Positions 48,782 through 59,332 are shown, counted from the stretch's first letter. The stretch is 64,000 bases of DNA from Amphiura filiformis (GCF_039555335.1 NC_092639.1:32458353-32522352); one strand, 5' to 3'. The notes: generated by a model not told the origin, from the letters alone. Numbers and translations: made by a program.

Positions 48782-50053
48782 TTATATATTGCCACAAATG
48801 TACACATTCTCAATACATAATCGCATTAATCTTTACGTCCTCGTATCAAGCACGTCGGATTTGTTTCGTTGCTGCATGGGAATAACATTGATATATTAAT
48901 GCACATATTGAAATATATATCCATACTACAAACAAAACAATACAGAAATTATATGAAGTTAATGATATTTTGTGCTTCTAAGCTTAAACTGCACTATATA
49001 AGAAAGAACATCTCCATGTTTCATGCTAAATGAGTCATTAATTGTCATTTTTAAGCATTTTAAAAATAGCACACACGGTCTCTTTTCACTTGCATGTATA
49101 TTGTTATTTTTTCGACATTAATTTTATTTTCCTAATGTGAAGTACTGCAATTATTGCATGGTTTAAATACACGTATCGTGTATGGATAGATACAAATAGA
49201 CATACAGACGGATTATACCCCCCCCCCCAAGACAGACATGGAAATATGGAAAATATGATTTGAAGTTATCGTTTTTTATCAAGTAAAACAACAATAACTG
49301 CATGTATATTGTAAAAATGTTTAGGGCTGTGCAAAATAATTCCAAACGAGGTGCCAAAAATTGTTGTTTGTTCCCCGCCCCTCTGCCTACCAAAAATTGC
49401 TTGACCCCTTTCCCCCCATGCCAAATTTTCAAACCTTAAATGGGCTAGATTATAATTATAATGCGATTCTTTTCAACGTTTCTGTTCTGTTTTCGAAGCC
49501 ATTTAGAGTGTGTTATTTAAACGATACCCCGTAAATTAAGTGTGCCAAAAATCGCTCAGAAAAGGGCTCAGAATTATTGCACGACCTCTTGTTACCAGTA
49601 GTGCAAATGCATATATTTTAAAATGTTCACGAGAAAAAATTAACAGATGTAGACTACTTAATTCTCAATGTATTTCTTTTATCACAATATTCAAAATGCA
49701 GTTTAATTTGTTCGTCAAATAAAACACCAAATTATCCCCGCGTGATGGCGTCATTGGTTACCGGTTCAAGGGGGCCAATCACGGGCGTGCGTGCCCAGGA
49801 CCATCATCGGCGCCATTTTGCTGCTGGGATCATTTGCAATCATGTTTTCATTGAGGACGGACGTAAATCTTTTTTGCGTTCTTTCTGAATGCATGACAAG
49901 AGATCCCAAAAATTTTTGTGTGGGCTTGTTTCCTTATTTCAGTGTCTGGGATAATTTTATTTTCTCAGTTTATCACTCACATCGTGAGTTGTTAGTTTAC
50001 GCATTGTCGTATTTTTTTTATTTGCCCATTTATTCTGACTCTTCCAATCACAG

Positions 50054-50144
50054 GTCCAGATATGGTACTATACATTACTGTCATCAGTGCTGCAGTGGTG
50101 TTTGTTCTAATTATTGTAGTGGCAGTGATCATCGGATGCAGAAG
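50054..50144 (+). CDS. Exon: transmembrane segment
   Basis: 91 bp, acceptor CTTCCAATCACAG, donor GAAG|GTAAGA, entering in phase 1 and leaving in phase 2. It codes for PDMVLYITVISAAVVFVLII then VVAVIIGCRR: a ~25-residue uninterrupted hydrophobic helix followed by Cys and two arginines (the second split across the intron). This is a classic single-pass helix with a cytosolic stop-transfer signal, so the N-terminal WSC and sushi modules are outside and the following exons inside (type I topology). The juxtamembrane Cys could be palmitoylated. Confidence 0.88.
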
Positions 50145-51783
50145 GTAAGAAGACCAATCGCCAGCGCAAGCGATTGAAATCTGGCCAATGAGGTGGATCG
50201 TTTCATAATGCTTTGAAAAGAACAGACAAGTTCATTGGTTTAGATCAATCACAAGTAGCTAACGACCAGTGTTTATTAATTAACTTATTAATATGTTCAA
50301 TTTTTTTATTAACTTAATCTCTCAAGTATCTAGAAGTATAAGTTCAGCCATATTTTTTTTTCATTATCCCTATCATATCATCAGTGCAGTAGATAGCATC
50401 AACATTAACCATTACATATTATACTTAACCATTTCGCTATTGTTACGCTATCATTTTGTAGAAACCATTATAATAATAGCTAGAAGATGAAAATGATACT
50501 AACATTCCCTAGATACTGATAATGCGATTGACAGTAGCCTACACTCTTAAAACGATCTACTCATTTTTGAATAGAAACTTGACAAGGGAAACCATTCGGA
50601 TGGGAAATAACAGATAATTTAACAGAATTCTCTTCAAAATGAATCGGATATTCTCATCAGAATGACAAGAAACTCATCAAATTTGATAAGATTGCCTTCT
50701 CATTTTAAAAGATGAATAGGTTCTTGTCAGAAATGACCAACTTATCAAATTTAATTTCACTGATATTTAGCCTCTGCTAGTTGTTAGCACGTTTTATTTT
50801 AAAGTTCTTGGCTTGGTTCATTCCCTCTATCTAACATTCATTTCATTTGCTTAGCAAACTACCATTACAAGTATAGATTGGTAGTTTAAAATCGCCACCA
50901 TAATCATTTCGATTACTGATGCACTGATCAGTGATCAGCGCATATATAAGCAAAGCACGGTGCACTTCTTTGCCCATGAGAAGTCGTGCAATTATCATGA
51001 AGGAGAAACAGATATTTATTTCCCATTAATTCATTAACAAACCCGTCATTATGCACCTGATATTCTAAATAAATCTAAATAAATCAAGGCATCCATCTTA
51101 TTAAGTAGTGGTTCCAAAATACTAACAATGTTATTATGGTAAAAATGTTTTTGTTTATGTAAGATAATTATTTGGTTTACAATCTGTACACTACCTATTA
51201 TGACCCAAACACCACCACAAAGAGCCCCATTGATTGCAAGCAACCTTACTTTGAAAGTAAAACAAATGATTGACTCCGAACATTTCAAAGGCATTGTAAA
51301 CAAACATTCTGAAAAGTTTATGGTGCTTTTAGTTCAATACCACTAATTGCTTACACAGTTTTTAATGGAAAAATGGCTAATTTCTGGCTGAATTTCTCAT
51401 ATTCAGAACTCTCAGTCTCATAGTTAAACGCCAACAATACCAGATGAAACTAGGTGATTTAGATGCCAAATGATCAAAAACTCAACATAGATTGGCCTGA
51501 GACTTTTCTTGTTTTAACGCACTGAATCGTAAATACCTCAAATGGCAGTGCGCCCGCGAAGCTGAAAGTTACAATTAGGTAGGGCGAATATTAATTAAAT
51601 CCCGATGCCGTGCGGATGAATTTTGGTAATATTTCAACAAAAATTGCATAAAATGAGAGAAAGTATACCATTTCGAAGCATCTAACCCCAAAATGTATTT
51701 TTGTGCCATATAACTTGGTCAATTTAAGTGATTTTTAAAGCAACCTTTTCAGATGGCCCACAAACAAATAGTTCCTCTTCGTA

Positions 51784-53076
51784 AAATGGTTAATTATGTT
51801 AGCCAAATCCAATAAATATTACTCACGGAACTGAGCTTTCGCCATCTTGGCTGATGGCTTGATCACAGATGAACTGGTCCACTGCTTTTCCCGCGAAACT
51901 TGGTTGCTATAGACGCATCCTCGTTACCCGGAAGTGATGTTGATAAAAGCAGTGGGTCATATACATGATCTAGAAAGTACGCACCCTCGTCGCGGTTAAG
52001 TGAGTTCTTCCCCTTTTTTCTGATTTGGATGGCCTCCCTGACTCTTCTTGAGAAGGCGTTGGAGTCTCTATCCAGTAATTTGGCCCCCTCCCAGTCGATG
52101 ACGTGATTTTCTTGTGCTACGTGGTCGGTTATTGCGGACTTGTGCTGTTCAGTGGTAGAGAGCTTTCTGCTGGCTCTGGTGAAATTTTTGGTGGCGATCT
52201 TTTCAGTGTCTTTCTGATGCTCCTTCTTCCTTACCCCAAATGGTCTACCAGTCTCACCTATGTATGATTTATTACACCCTTTGCACGGGATGTCATAAAC
52301 AACTTCACTGGTCTGATCGATGTCTTTTTTGTCTTTCGGGTGGACAAGGACACTTTTTAGAGTGTTGGTTGGCTTCATGGCTGTTGTAAAACCATGCTTG
52401 CGGAAAACTCTTTGCAATTTTTCAGAGGTACCCTCCACATATGGTATAACCACCATGCCTTTGATTGGAGTCTCCGCTGTCTTCTTCTGAGGTTTTGCTG
52501 TTGTTTTGTCCTTCATTTGTTGTTTCACCTTGTCCATCGCCCACTTGGGGTATTCACAAACCGCCAATGCCTTTCTGATTCTTTGTTCCTCGTCTTTCTT
52601 GTCGTCTTCCTCCGTAACAATCTTGTCTTTTCTGTCCATTAATGTCCGGATCACCCCTAATTTCTGGTGAAGGGGGTGTTGAGATTTGAAGCTTAAATAT
52701 TGGTCGGTGTGGGTTTTTTTGCGATACACAAGAAGTTTGACAGTACCATCTTGTTTACGGATGAGTAATGTGTCCAAGAATGGTATTTTGCCCTCTTTCT
52801 CTTCTTCATACGTAAACTTAATGTTCCCAGATTGATCAGAAAAAAGGGGAAGAACTCACTTAACCGCGACGAGGGTGCGTACTTTCTAGATCATGTATAT
52901 GACCCACTGCTTTTATCAACATCACTTCCGGGTAACGAGGATGCGTCTATAGCAACCAAGTTTCGCGGGAAAAGCAGTGGACCAGTTCATCTGTGATCAA
53001 GCCATCAGCCAAGATGGCGAAAGCTCAGTTCCGTGAGTAATATTTATTGGATTTGGCTAACATAATTAACCATTTT
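51784..53076 (-). mobile_element. Penelope-like retroelement, 5'-truncated, with inverted 3'-end copy
   Basis: The minus-strand coding part (52,845 to 51,863) holds the end of the reverse transcriptase and a GIY-YIG endonuclease. The last ~230 bp (51,784-52,013), covering the C-terminal codons, stop and 3' tail, are repeated in opposite orientation at 52,846-53,076, joined directly to the truncated 5' end. A 14-bp direct repeat AGTTCCTCTTCGTA lies at 51,770-51,783 and at 53,116-53,129, about 40 bp beyond the right arm; it may be the target-site duplication. Inverted or tandem partial copies are known for Penelope elements. Confidence 0.85.
51863..52845 (-). CDS. Penelope-like RT C-terminus plus GIY-YIG endonuclease (partial)
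   Basis: Open frame to the stop at 51,863. The ATG at 52,777 is internal: the frame continues upstream to about 52,845 (NIKFTYEEEKEGKIPFLDTL), where the element is truncated. KIPFLDTLL is the conserved end of the RT domain of Penelope-like elements. A Lys/Glu-rich linker follows, then the GIY-YIG module: VVYDIPCKGCNKSYIGETGR, followed by RKKEHQKD with the catalytic-type Arg and the CxxC upstream of YIGETGR typical of this clade. The C-terminus (LNRDEGAYFLDHVYDPLL) is also standard. Without the RT core the copy cannot retrotranspose. GIY-YIG enzymes nick DNA to prime integration. This is the best-preserved single ORF in the window. Confidence 0.88.
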
Positions 53077-53579
53077 ATGATCTCAACAATCCTACCAAAT
53101 GAATCTCTTTGCTGAAGTTCCTCTTCGTATTTTCACGCATCGCCCAGGCCTATTAGTGGTTTATAACCTTTTAGTAAATACGGCGTGCTCACAAATCAAT
53201 GAGACATTTAGGACCTAGCAATCTAATACTGACAATGCTAACACATTTCAAACCCATTAACTACCTGACTATAACACACCAGCAGCATTATTGGATCAAT
53301 GTGTGGCTTTGTTTTGTCGAATTACAAGGGGAATCCAAAAGAATTGTACTTCTTGGAGAGCAATTTAGATTGGACTACCTTAAAAATCAATTCGTTAATG
53401 TTAAAGCTTTTGACGTTTAAGAAGATTTCAAATTTACTACAATTTGATAACAGAAAAATAAATCAACGAACTACCAGTCAAGATCAGTTGCATAAACCAT
53501 AAGAGTAAGTATCATGCTATCACCAAAGTAGATTTATAGGTAGAAATCATTTTAGTTCACTTTCTTTGCATGTACATTG

Positions 53580-53856
53580 TTAGAACACTGGGAAAAACAA
53601 GTTGGGTAAGGTTTTTATCCAACATTTGGTAAATTTTACCCAAGTTGGGTAAAATTACCATACCAAGTTGGGTAACTTTACCCAACCGCTGAGTACGTAT
53701 GAATAACCCTCATTGGTTGTGTAAGGTTTTATTAACCGATATTAGGTAAAATTTACCCAACATTGGGTAAATTACTGAAAATAACCCGATGTTGGGTAAA
53801 CTTTACCCAATGTTGGGTAAAAACCTTACCTAACCGGTTTTTGCCCATTGTTCTAA
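53580..53856. mobile_element. Foldback MITE made of TTGGGTAAA words
   Basis: Ends TTAGAACACTGGGAAAAACA and (complement) TTAGAACAATGGGCAAAAAC. The interior has repeated TTGGGTAAA on one side and TTTACCCAA on the other, including TTTACCCAATGTTGGGTAAA as a local hairpin. Confidence 0.8.
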
Positions 53857-54067
53857 AAGTGTAGCATTATAGAAATATCAACGTCGACATTATCTGAGTG
53901 ATTAAATGGTTATTCAGTAATTAAAGCACCTTTGAGCACTTTTAGAGGCATGCGTACACACATTACAAACTCACTTGTAAGTCAATATATTGTGTGTGCG
54001 TCTTTTTGAAATTCGGTTATCATGGTTATTGGCTTACTTAAATACTTCAATGTGTTCGTGTCCAATA

Positions 54068-54372
54068 CGCTGGCGAAGTTACGTAATAATCGGATTAACT
54101 ACCATAGCAATAGGTCAAAACAATTTTTGAATATACCGCGCTGCACTGATACGTTCACGCGGTACCTCTGCATTGAACCATATCATGCTGATCACTTGCA
54201 CCTGTAAGATTAGTATCTTTGAAGAGACCAGTATTGTATTCAATCTATGATTGCAGACATACACAGGTGATTAGTTCAACCTGCTCGTAGTGCAGCGCGA
54301 TATGTTCAAAATTTATTGTTTTGACCTATTGCTATGGTAGTTAATCCGATTAATTACGTAACTTCGCCAGCG
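54068..54372. mobile_element. Tc1/mariner-like MITE
   Basis: Inverted ends CGCTGGCGAAGTTACGTAAT and ATTACGTAACTTCGCCAGCG flanked by TA on both sides (54,066-54,067 and 54,373-54,374). The inverted similarity continues inward (ATCGGATTAACTACCATAGC, AATAGGTCAAAACAAT). Confidence 0.8.
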
Positions 54373-54376
54373 TACC

Positions 54377-54770
54377 CAGGGCCGGATTTACCATTGGGCC
54401 AGATGGGCCCGGGCCCAGGGCCCCTAACATTCGGGGGCCCCCAAGATTGCCATGTGCATGTTCCTTTTTAGCTCGAAAACAACGTGTTTTGGACCAAAAT
54501 ATAGTAATATTGCAACAATTTTCCGCGCTTCGCGCACAGTAGCCCATTACACACTAACAATCACATTCATCTTGGGCTAAAATAATCTGAAATTGAAATT
54601 TTTCGCGCGCTTCGCGCGCAAACATTATATTAAAAACGAAACAAAATATGCTCGTCACCCTCTAAACCAAAATGTGGCCACTTCAATGCACATGCCTTCC
54701 TCACGGTGAGTTTGAGGGCCTCCAAAGTCTGACCTGGCCCAGGGCCCCCAAAAAGGTAAATCCGGCCCTG
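54377..54770. mobile_element. MITE with CAGGGCCGGATTTACC ends
   Basis: Perfect 16-bp inverted ends: CAGGGCCGGATTTACC and GGTAAATCCGGCCCTG. GGGCCC-rich subterminal parts (ATGGGCCCGGGCCCAGGGCC). hAT-like by its ends, but no matching 8-bp flanking duplication was seen, perhaps because it landed at the edge of the preceding MITE. Confidence 0.8.
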
Positions 54771-55077
54771 CCAATAACACAGAATTGCTCCTTTCATAAA
54801 GTAGGCTCATGTTATATAAATTACTATTTTGTTTCAAAATAACTTATTTCGCAAATCGCTTCATAATCATTTGCACAAAAATCATGAAAATCGGCTTTTA
54901 CCCAATAAATTAGATTCCGTAAAATAAAATTATCTCGTAAACTCGTGAATTAAGATCATGGGTTTGAATCCCAGGCGGTATACGATGCACCATTAACTCA
55001 TGTATGAAGAGCCGTTCAAACTTGTATTTTGATTATTAATTTTAATAATACTATCAATTTCTTCTAAAACTTTAAAG

Positions 55078-55174
55078 ACGAAACGGGAAGAACTACGTAC
55101 AGCGTGGCCGAAAGAGATACTCTATTCCAAATGCCTCTAGTACAAATTTGTTAAATGATTACGTGGATTTGCAA
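55078..55174 (+). CDS. Exon: membrane-proximal cytoplasmic tail
   Basis: 97 bp, acceptor ..TTTCTTCTAAAACTTTAAAG, donor CTGCAA-type TTGCAA|GTAAGC. It enters in phase 2, completing the Arg begun in the TM exon, and leaves in phase 0. It codes for RNGKNYVQRGRKRYSIPNAS and STNLLNDYVDLQ. Basic residues right after the membrane helix fit the cytosolic side. Three tyrosines stand in NYVQ, RYSIP and DYVDL; YVDL fits both the YxxPhi endocytosis signal and an SH2-type site (inference). Phase continuity with the TM exon is strong support. Confidence 0.82.
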
Positions 55175-55212
55175 GTAAGCCAGCCATTCACAGCCATTCA
55201 GTTTATTATCAT

Positions 55213-55646
55213 AAAGTCTGCACAAAAAGTAACTCAGCTGTTATAAATACGCCTATAGATTCAGAACTAATAATTGTTTTCACAATATTTCAACATAGAG
55301 AGAAGAATGATTTATTTACACGTATACCCCATTCGTCAAATGTCGTTCAATATTAACAACACAGTAGTTCTTTTACAGAAAAATACCCGAATTTAAAAGT
55401 TGCAGTTTACAGCGATCAATGGTTATAATGCCAGCACTGTAAACACGTAAAGCCCGCCATTATCTTCGCGCTTACTTCAAATCAATACAAATAACTGCAA
55501 CTTTTAAATTGGGGTATTTTTTCTTTCAAAACACTGCTGTATTGTAAATCATATCCTTCTTTTATGTTGAAATATTGTGAAACAATTATTAGTTCTGAAT
55601 CTATAGGCGTATTCATAACAGCTGAGTTACTTTTTGTGCAGACTTT
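55213..55646. mobile_element. Palindromic MITE, 434 bp
   Basis: Arms AAAGTCTGCACAAAAAGTAA, then CTCAGCTGTTATAAATACGC, pair with the inverted words at 55,595-55,646. Inner arms also pair (CAATATTTCAACATA, CCCGAATTTAAAAGTTGCAG with CTGCAACTTTTAAATTGGGG). It lies 38 bp downstream of the tail exon donor. Confidence 0.85.
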
Positions 55647-55714
55647 AGTTATTCAATCATAGAGTCTTTATCCAAAACTTTCATTTTCACTTAGGGTAAC
55701 ATTTTGGTGTAACT

Positions 55715-56335
55715 TAAAGGGGGTATTTCGTGATTTTAGCATCCATTTTTTAGAATATAGTTCTGTTCAGTTTGATTCGGACATTGAATTTGCGAGTTAC
55801 GTATAAGGTCGTATAAATTTTGGTTCTCGTCCCTCCCTCCTCAATTTCTGGGATTTGTCAGATTTCTTTCTTTTTTAGATCTTTCATTTTTTAGACTTTG
55901 GAATATTTTAGGAAAACTTTATACATATAAATCAATTTATGGACATGGATCACTTCCAAGACTTTTTGTGGTACTCTAGGGGTTTAGCCTATCCTTCAGA
56001 ATCTCGCCTGAATAAAAGAGCATCCTCCTTTTCTCGAGCACTGTTGGAAAAAACAAACTGCTTCTCTCATCTGGACCGACTGGACGAGAACCAAAACATC
56101 AATTTTATACGGCCTAATCACGATAATAATACATTAGCATTGCTGTCATGTTTTGGAATTTTTGTGTCGGCAGACAGATTTTCAAATTGGGCGATGTATA
56201 ACAACCGAATCTGCAAGAAAGTTTTATGCACACGAACATTATGCCGTCTTATGAATTTCTGGCGGTATAAAAATCTCATCTCAGTTCTTCTGAGTTGGGG
56301 ACTGAGGTTGTGAATCACGAAGTGCTCATTCAATT
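55715..56335. mobile_element. Foldback element with GGGGGTATTTCGTGATT-type end
   Basis: Left AAGGGGGTATTTCGTGATTT and right AATCACGAAGTGCTC are inverted. The inner pair TTTTGGTTCTCGTCC (about 55,820) and GGACGAGAACCAAAA (about 56,083) confirms the foldback. The 124-residue open frame inside (55,939-56,313) is therefore most likely non-genic. Confidence 0.65.
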
Positions 56336-56568
56336 TGAATTTGAATAATTTCAATAATACAACACAGCAATTAAACTCTTCCGCTTTATTTTATAGGCGC
56401 TTCTTCGTGTTTTGCCATATAGAATAATATTGTATCACTGACAATATTGGGAAATGCTCATTGAAAAGGGATTCTTTCTAGAACTTTGCATGGATCTCAA
56501 TAACGTTAATGTTGCATATTAATTTCTGTATTTCTTACTATGTTGTGTTTTACGCGGTGTTTTTACAG

Positions 56569-56646
56569 GAAATCAACATTTCACAGGTCTCAAACTTTGA
56601 ATGTCCAGTGTATAATATAACAACGACTGAGGATGTCAAGCACTAA
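56569..56646 (+). CDS. Possible alternative last exon of the receptor gene
   Basis: Acceptor ..GTGTTTTTACAG is strong and the phase (0) matches the donor of the tail exon at 55,174. It codes for 25 residues, EINISQVSNFECPVYNITTT then EDVKH, and a TAA stop at 56,644. If used it would end the protein with the short tail VDLQEINIS..., with a Tyr in CPVYNI, instead of the long proline-rich tail. No AATAAA was seen close downstream. A chance ORF of this length is possible. Confidence 0.4.
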   Translation, partial: EINISQVSNFECPVYNITTTEDVKH

Positions 56647-57061
56647 TAGTAACGGTTACTAAAGCACTCGATGTATAGTCTGTATTCATGGTTATAGATT
56701 TGCACTGATTTGCACTTCAACCAAGTTTCTCGTCTTTGCACATTTGTTTCATGTTTTACGACGCATCCTTATATTTCTTATACAATCTTACGACCTGCTA
56801 AATTTATAAAAATACATGGTCCAGAAGTCATTTCCATCTTTATCTCTGACGGAAACACCGTGAACACTATTTTTTTTAAATCAAGATTGAAAACAGGCTA
56901 CACATTATTTATATATCATTTTGGTTTACTTGCATTTCCTATTCTACTACCACTACTACGCGGATTTCTATAGTACGGTTTGTAGCAGAAGCAATAAGAT
57001 GAGGACAAAACATCAGACAAAAACGTACCCCGACGCTTAATTGGACCACAATGCCACCAAC

Positions 57062-57094
57062 CCTTAGGGTTAGGGTTTAGATTTAGGGTTAGGT
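57062..57094 (+). repeat. Short interstitial telomere-like repeat
   Basis: Several TTAGGG-like units (CCCTTAGGGTTAGGGTTTAG, ATTTAGGGTTAGG), imperfect, about 33 bp. Confidence 0.7.
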
Positions 57095-57167
57095 TTTGCA
57101 GATGGTTACAGAAAATAAACACGCTACCCGGATGAGTCTTCAGATTCTTTTGGAAGCTCTGGACATT

Positions 57168-57727
57168 GGATATAATCCCGGGGGGCACTCCAACTTTGGA
57201 GGTGACGCTTATGTAGGGCTGTTAAGACCCCCTTTTTCAGCATCGCTGTCACCCAAAGACCCCATATTTTTTACGAACACATGCTCTGTAATTTTTCCAT
57301 TTGATCTGTCACCCAAAGACCCTTACAAGTTCAATTTGAACAGCAACTTTCATTTATCACTGATTTTATTACTTATTTTGAAAAAACAATGAAATTTGAA
57401 GCCATTTAGAACTAGAAATTCGACTTTCGAGGTTTTTGCGACGCTGTTTCGGCTCTCACCCAAAGATTCCATTTAAAAAAAAGGTCATGTTCTCACCCAA
57501 TGACCCCATATTTTTTACATTTGCTCTCACCGAATGCCAAAAATCATGCTCTCACCCAATGACCCCATATTTTTTACATTTTGCTCTCACCGAATTCCAA
57601 AAACCATGCTCTCACCCAATGACCCCATATTTTTTACATTTTGCTCTCACCGAATGCCCCTTAGTGCGAAGGTGCCAGCCCTACACCTATATCCATTTCA
57701 TATTGAAGTGCCCCCCGGATATATAAT
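57168..57727. mobile_element. MITE with CCGGGGGGCACT ends containing 60-bp tandem repeats
   Basis: Inverted ends ATAATCCCGGGGGGCACTCC and AAGTGCCCCCCGGATATAT. Inside, three units of about 60 bp (57,487-57,656) each contain CTCTCACCCAATGACCCCAT, ATTTTTTACATTTTGCTCTC and ACCGAAT. Two more diverged units (TGTCACCCAAAGACCCC) lie on the left. Open frames across it are the repeat. Confidence 0.8.
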
Positions 57728-58799
57728 GAGAGCCCTGAGTTGAGAGCCAGTAGCTCTATTGCAATAATTCAACTTTCCCCGCAAATTTCTCTGTACGGCC
57801 TAACCAATCTTATTTGTTTATCAGTAATTTGTTGCATTTTATTCACGTCTGATTATAATGATCTAAAATTATTTTAGTAATCTTCATAATTTTGGTATTT
57901 TCCCAATTTAAAACTCAATTCGAGACGGGTCACCCACTCTGACTCGTTCACAGACTGTCATAGCGCCATCTTGTTTTTTTCCTATGTAGCTAGCACGGCC
58001 TGTTTTGAGGAGGGCGTCAATTGATTTTCTTCGAATAGCTCTTTGGCATCATTTGACTATAACTTCATTCGTTTCACTTCATATTAACCAAATCACGAAT
58101 GTCGCCATGTGTATAATGGAAAAAATGCTACATGAATAACACCACTCGAAATCAAACTCAACTTCAATTATTATTAATAGTAATAACGTTCATAATGCTG
58201 GTTAATGTCCATTTGAAGTTCGAATTTTTTCTCTTACTTGTTAATTTGGTTTTACAATCAGCATTATGTAAAGGTACAGAACCTTTCGACTGTGCTGATA
58301 TGGTCTTTGTTTTTGTGAGTCAATAAATCACTGATATTAGAAATAAAAGATAATTTCTGAAGAAAAAGCGATCTTTTGTGATGCACATTTCATTCATATT
58401 CAAAAAGAATTTATAATCAATGCTTCCAATTTTGATGTTTTCATAACGTTACACAATGCGGGTTTTTAGTAACCAGAGATGCCACTTATCAGGAAAGTTC
58501 CTGATTTCAGGAAATTTTAAAGAAAATTGAACGATTCTGGAAATTTTTACTCTCCGCCCTGTGCAAAAGAATACCGGTAGTGCATTTTCAAGGTTTTCCA
58601 CGTTTTTCATGAAATTTGGAACAACTCCAAGTGGCACCTCTGTGTAAGGTGCACTATCTCTGCTTTGTTCGTCAACTCTGTACTGCATCGATAGCAATTA
58701 ATTGTGGGGAAGGGGCTTCGATTCAAACAATCTAACCATTTAATCATAATTAAAAAAATCGTAACATTTCTTCGCTTACATATCTCTTTCCAGATCTAG
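57728..58799 (+). other. End of intron before the last exon
   Basis: No transposon ends, exons or RNA genes recognised in about 1.07 kb. The ORFs at 58,132 and 58,449 have no domain. The acceptor region ends ..TTACATATCTCTTTCCAGATCTAG, giving two AGs six bases apart. Confidence 0.5.
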
Positions 58800-59276
58800 T
58801 ACAACTCGCTCCGTAGAACTTACCAAATCAGTTTCCCCATCAGTCTCACATCAAAATGGAGGAGTGTTAGCTTCGAAAACCATGGCTACGCACCGCATAA
58901 CGAGCCTCTCCCTCCCATCCCGCCACCAAAACCAACACGCAGCACGCCAAATCCGTCACCTACGCAACTCACACCGCCTGATGATACGTACTTGATTCCT
59001 TCAAATAGATCTCTAACACCAACGTCAACGGATAGCCGTCTGTCAGAAATGTCAGACAGTAACGGACATAACACCCGTAACGGACTTCACGATAACGTAT
59101 ATGACGGTGACACCATTCATTTGTATCTGGAAGACGAATCGAGTGGCGTGTCATCAATGTCACCTTCGCATCATGATCACGAGCACAGAATGAGGAGTTT
59201 ATTTGATGACATAGACCATGAGGAGAGCACTAGGGAGCAGTTTTCGCAAACACACTTGATTTCGACAAAATTATAG
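58800..59276 (+). CDS. Last exon: proline-rich cytoplasmic tail
   Basis: 477 bp, 158 codons and TAG. In the only long open frame it reads YNSLRRTYQISF at the start, then SFENHGYAPHNEPLPPIPPP, KPTRSTPNPSPTQLTPPDD, TYLIPSNRSLTPTSTDSR and an acidic/His region SSMSPSHHDHEHRMRSLFDD, ending THLISTKL. PPIPPPKPTR is a good SH3-ligand (PxxPx+) sequence; GYAP, TYLIP and VYDGD are tyrosine sites. Phase 0 fits the tail exon at 55,174 if the acceptor is the second AG (58,798-58,799). The first AG (58,792-58,793) would add ATC TAG and stop at once. The 5' border is therefore the uncertain point; the coding nature of the proline-rich part is much safer. An ATTAAA at about 59,824 could be the poly(A) signal. 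Confidence 0.75.
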   Translation, partial: YNSLRRTYQISFPISLTSKWRSVSFENHGYAPHNEPLPPIPPPKPTRSTPNPSPTQLTPPDDTYLIPSNRSLTPTSTDSRLSEMSDSNGHNTRNGLHDNVYDGDTIHLYLEDESSGVSSMSPSHHDHEHRMRSLFDDIDHEESTREQFSQTHLISTKL

Positions 59277-59332
59277 TGATTGTTTTAAGAGAACTTATTA
59301 TTTTTTATGTATTTTTATAGTTAGATTGTAAA

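Larger units (their letters stand above)
44999..50053 (+). other. Intron, 5.1 kb
   Basis: Holds imperfect ~190-bp spaced repeats near 46,870 and 47,065 (TGTTCATGTC.CGTCAGG, CCATGGAGT), an inverted-repeat pair (47,820-47,905 and 48,262-48,345, sharing TGTGTGTAATTTTGGTTCAT) that may bound a ~530-bp element, and a GTTT microsatellite (48,735-48,781). The G-rich 46,080-46,530 segment has two open frames without recognisable domains or splice sites. Nothing else seen. Confidence 0.5.
50145..55077 (+). other. Intron, 4.9 kb
   Basis: Contains a Penelope-like element (51,784-53,076, minus), a TTGGGTAAA-rich foldback MITE (53,580-53,856), a mariner-like MITE (54,068-54,372) and a CAGGGCCGGATTTACC MITE (54,377-54,770). 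50,200-51,760 and 53,130-53,570 show nothing assignable. Confidence 0.6.

Noticed and set aside
50540-50770. Possible MITE with ACTCTTAAAAC-type ends
   Set aside because: Could not find a convincing inverted partner for the left end.
54940-54990. tRNA-like B box GGTTTGAATCCC
   Set aside because: No matching A box or cloverleaf upstream. Too little to call a SINE.
55939-56313. 124-residue open frame on the plus strand
   Set aside because: Lies inside a foldback element (55,715-56,335) and overlaps an open frame on the other strand; no domain similarity.
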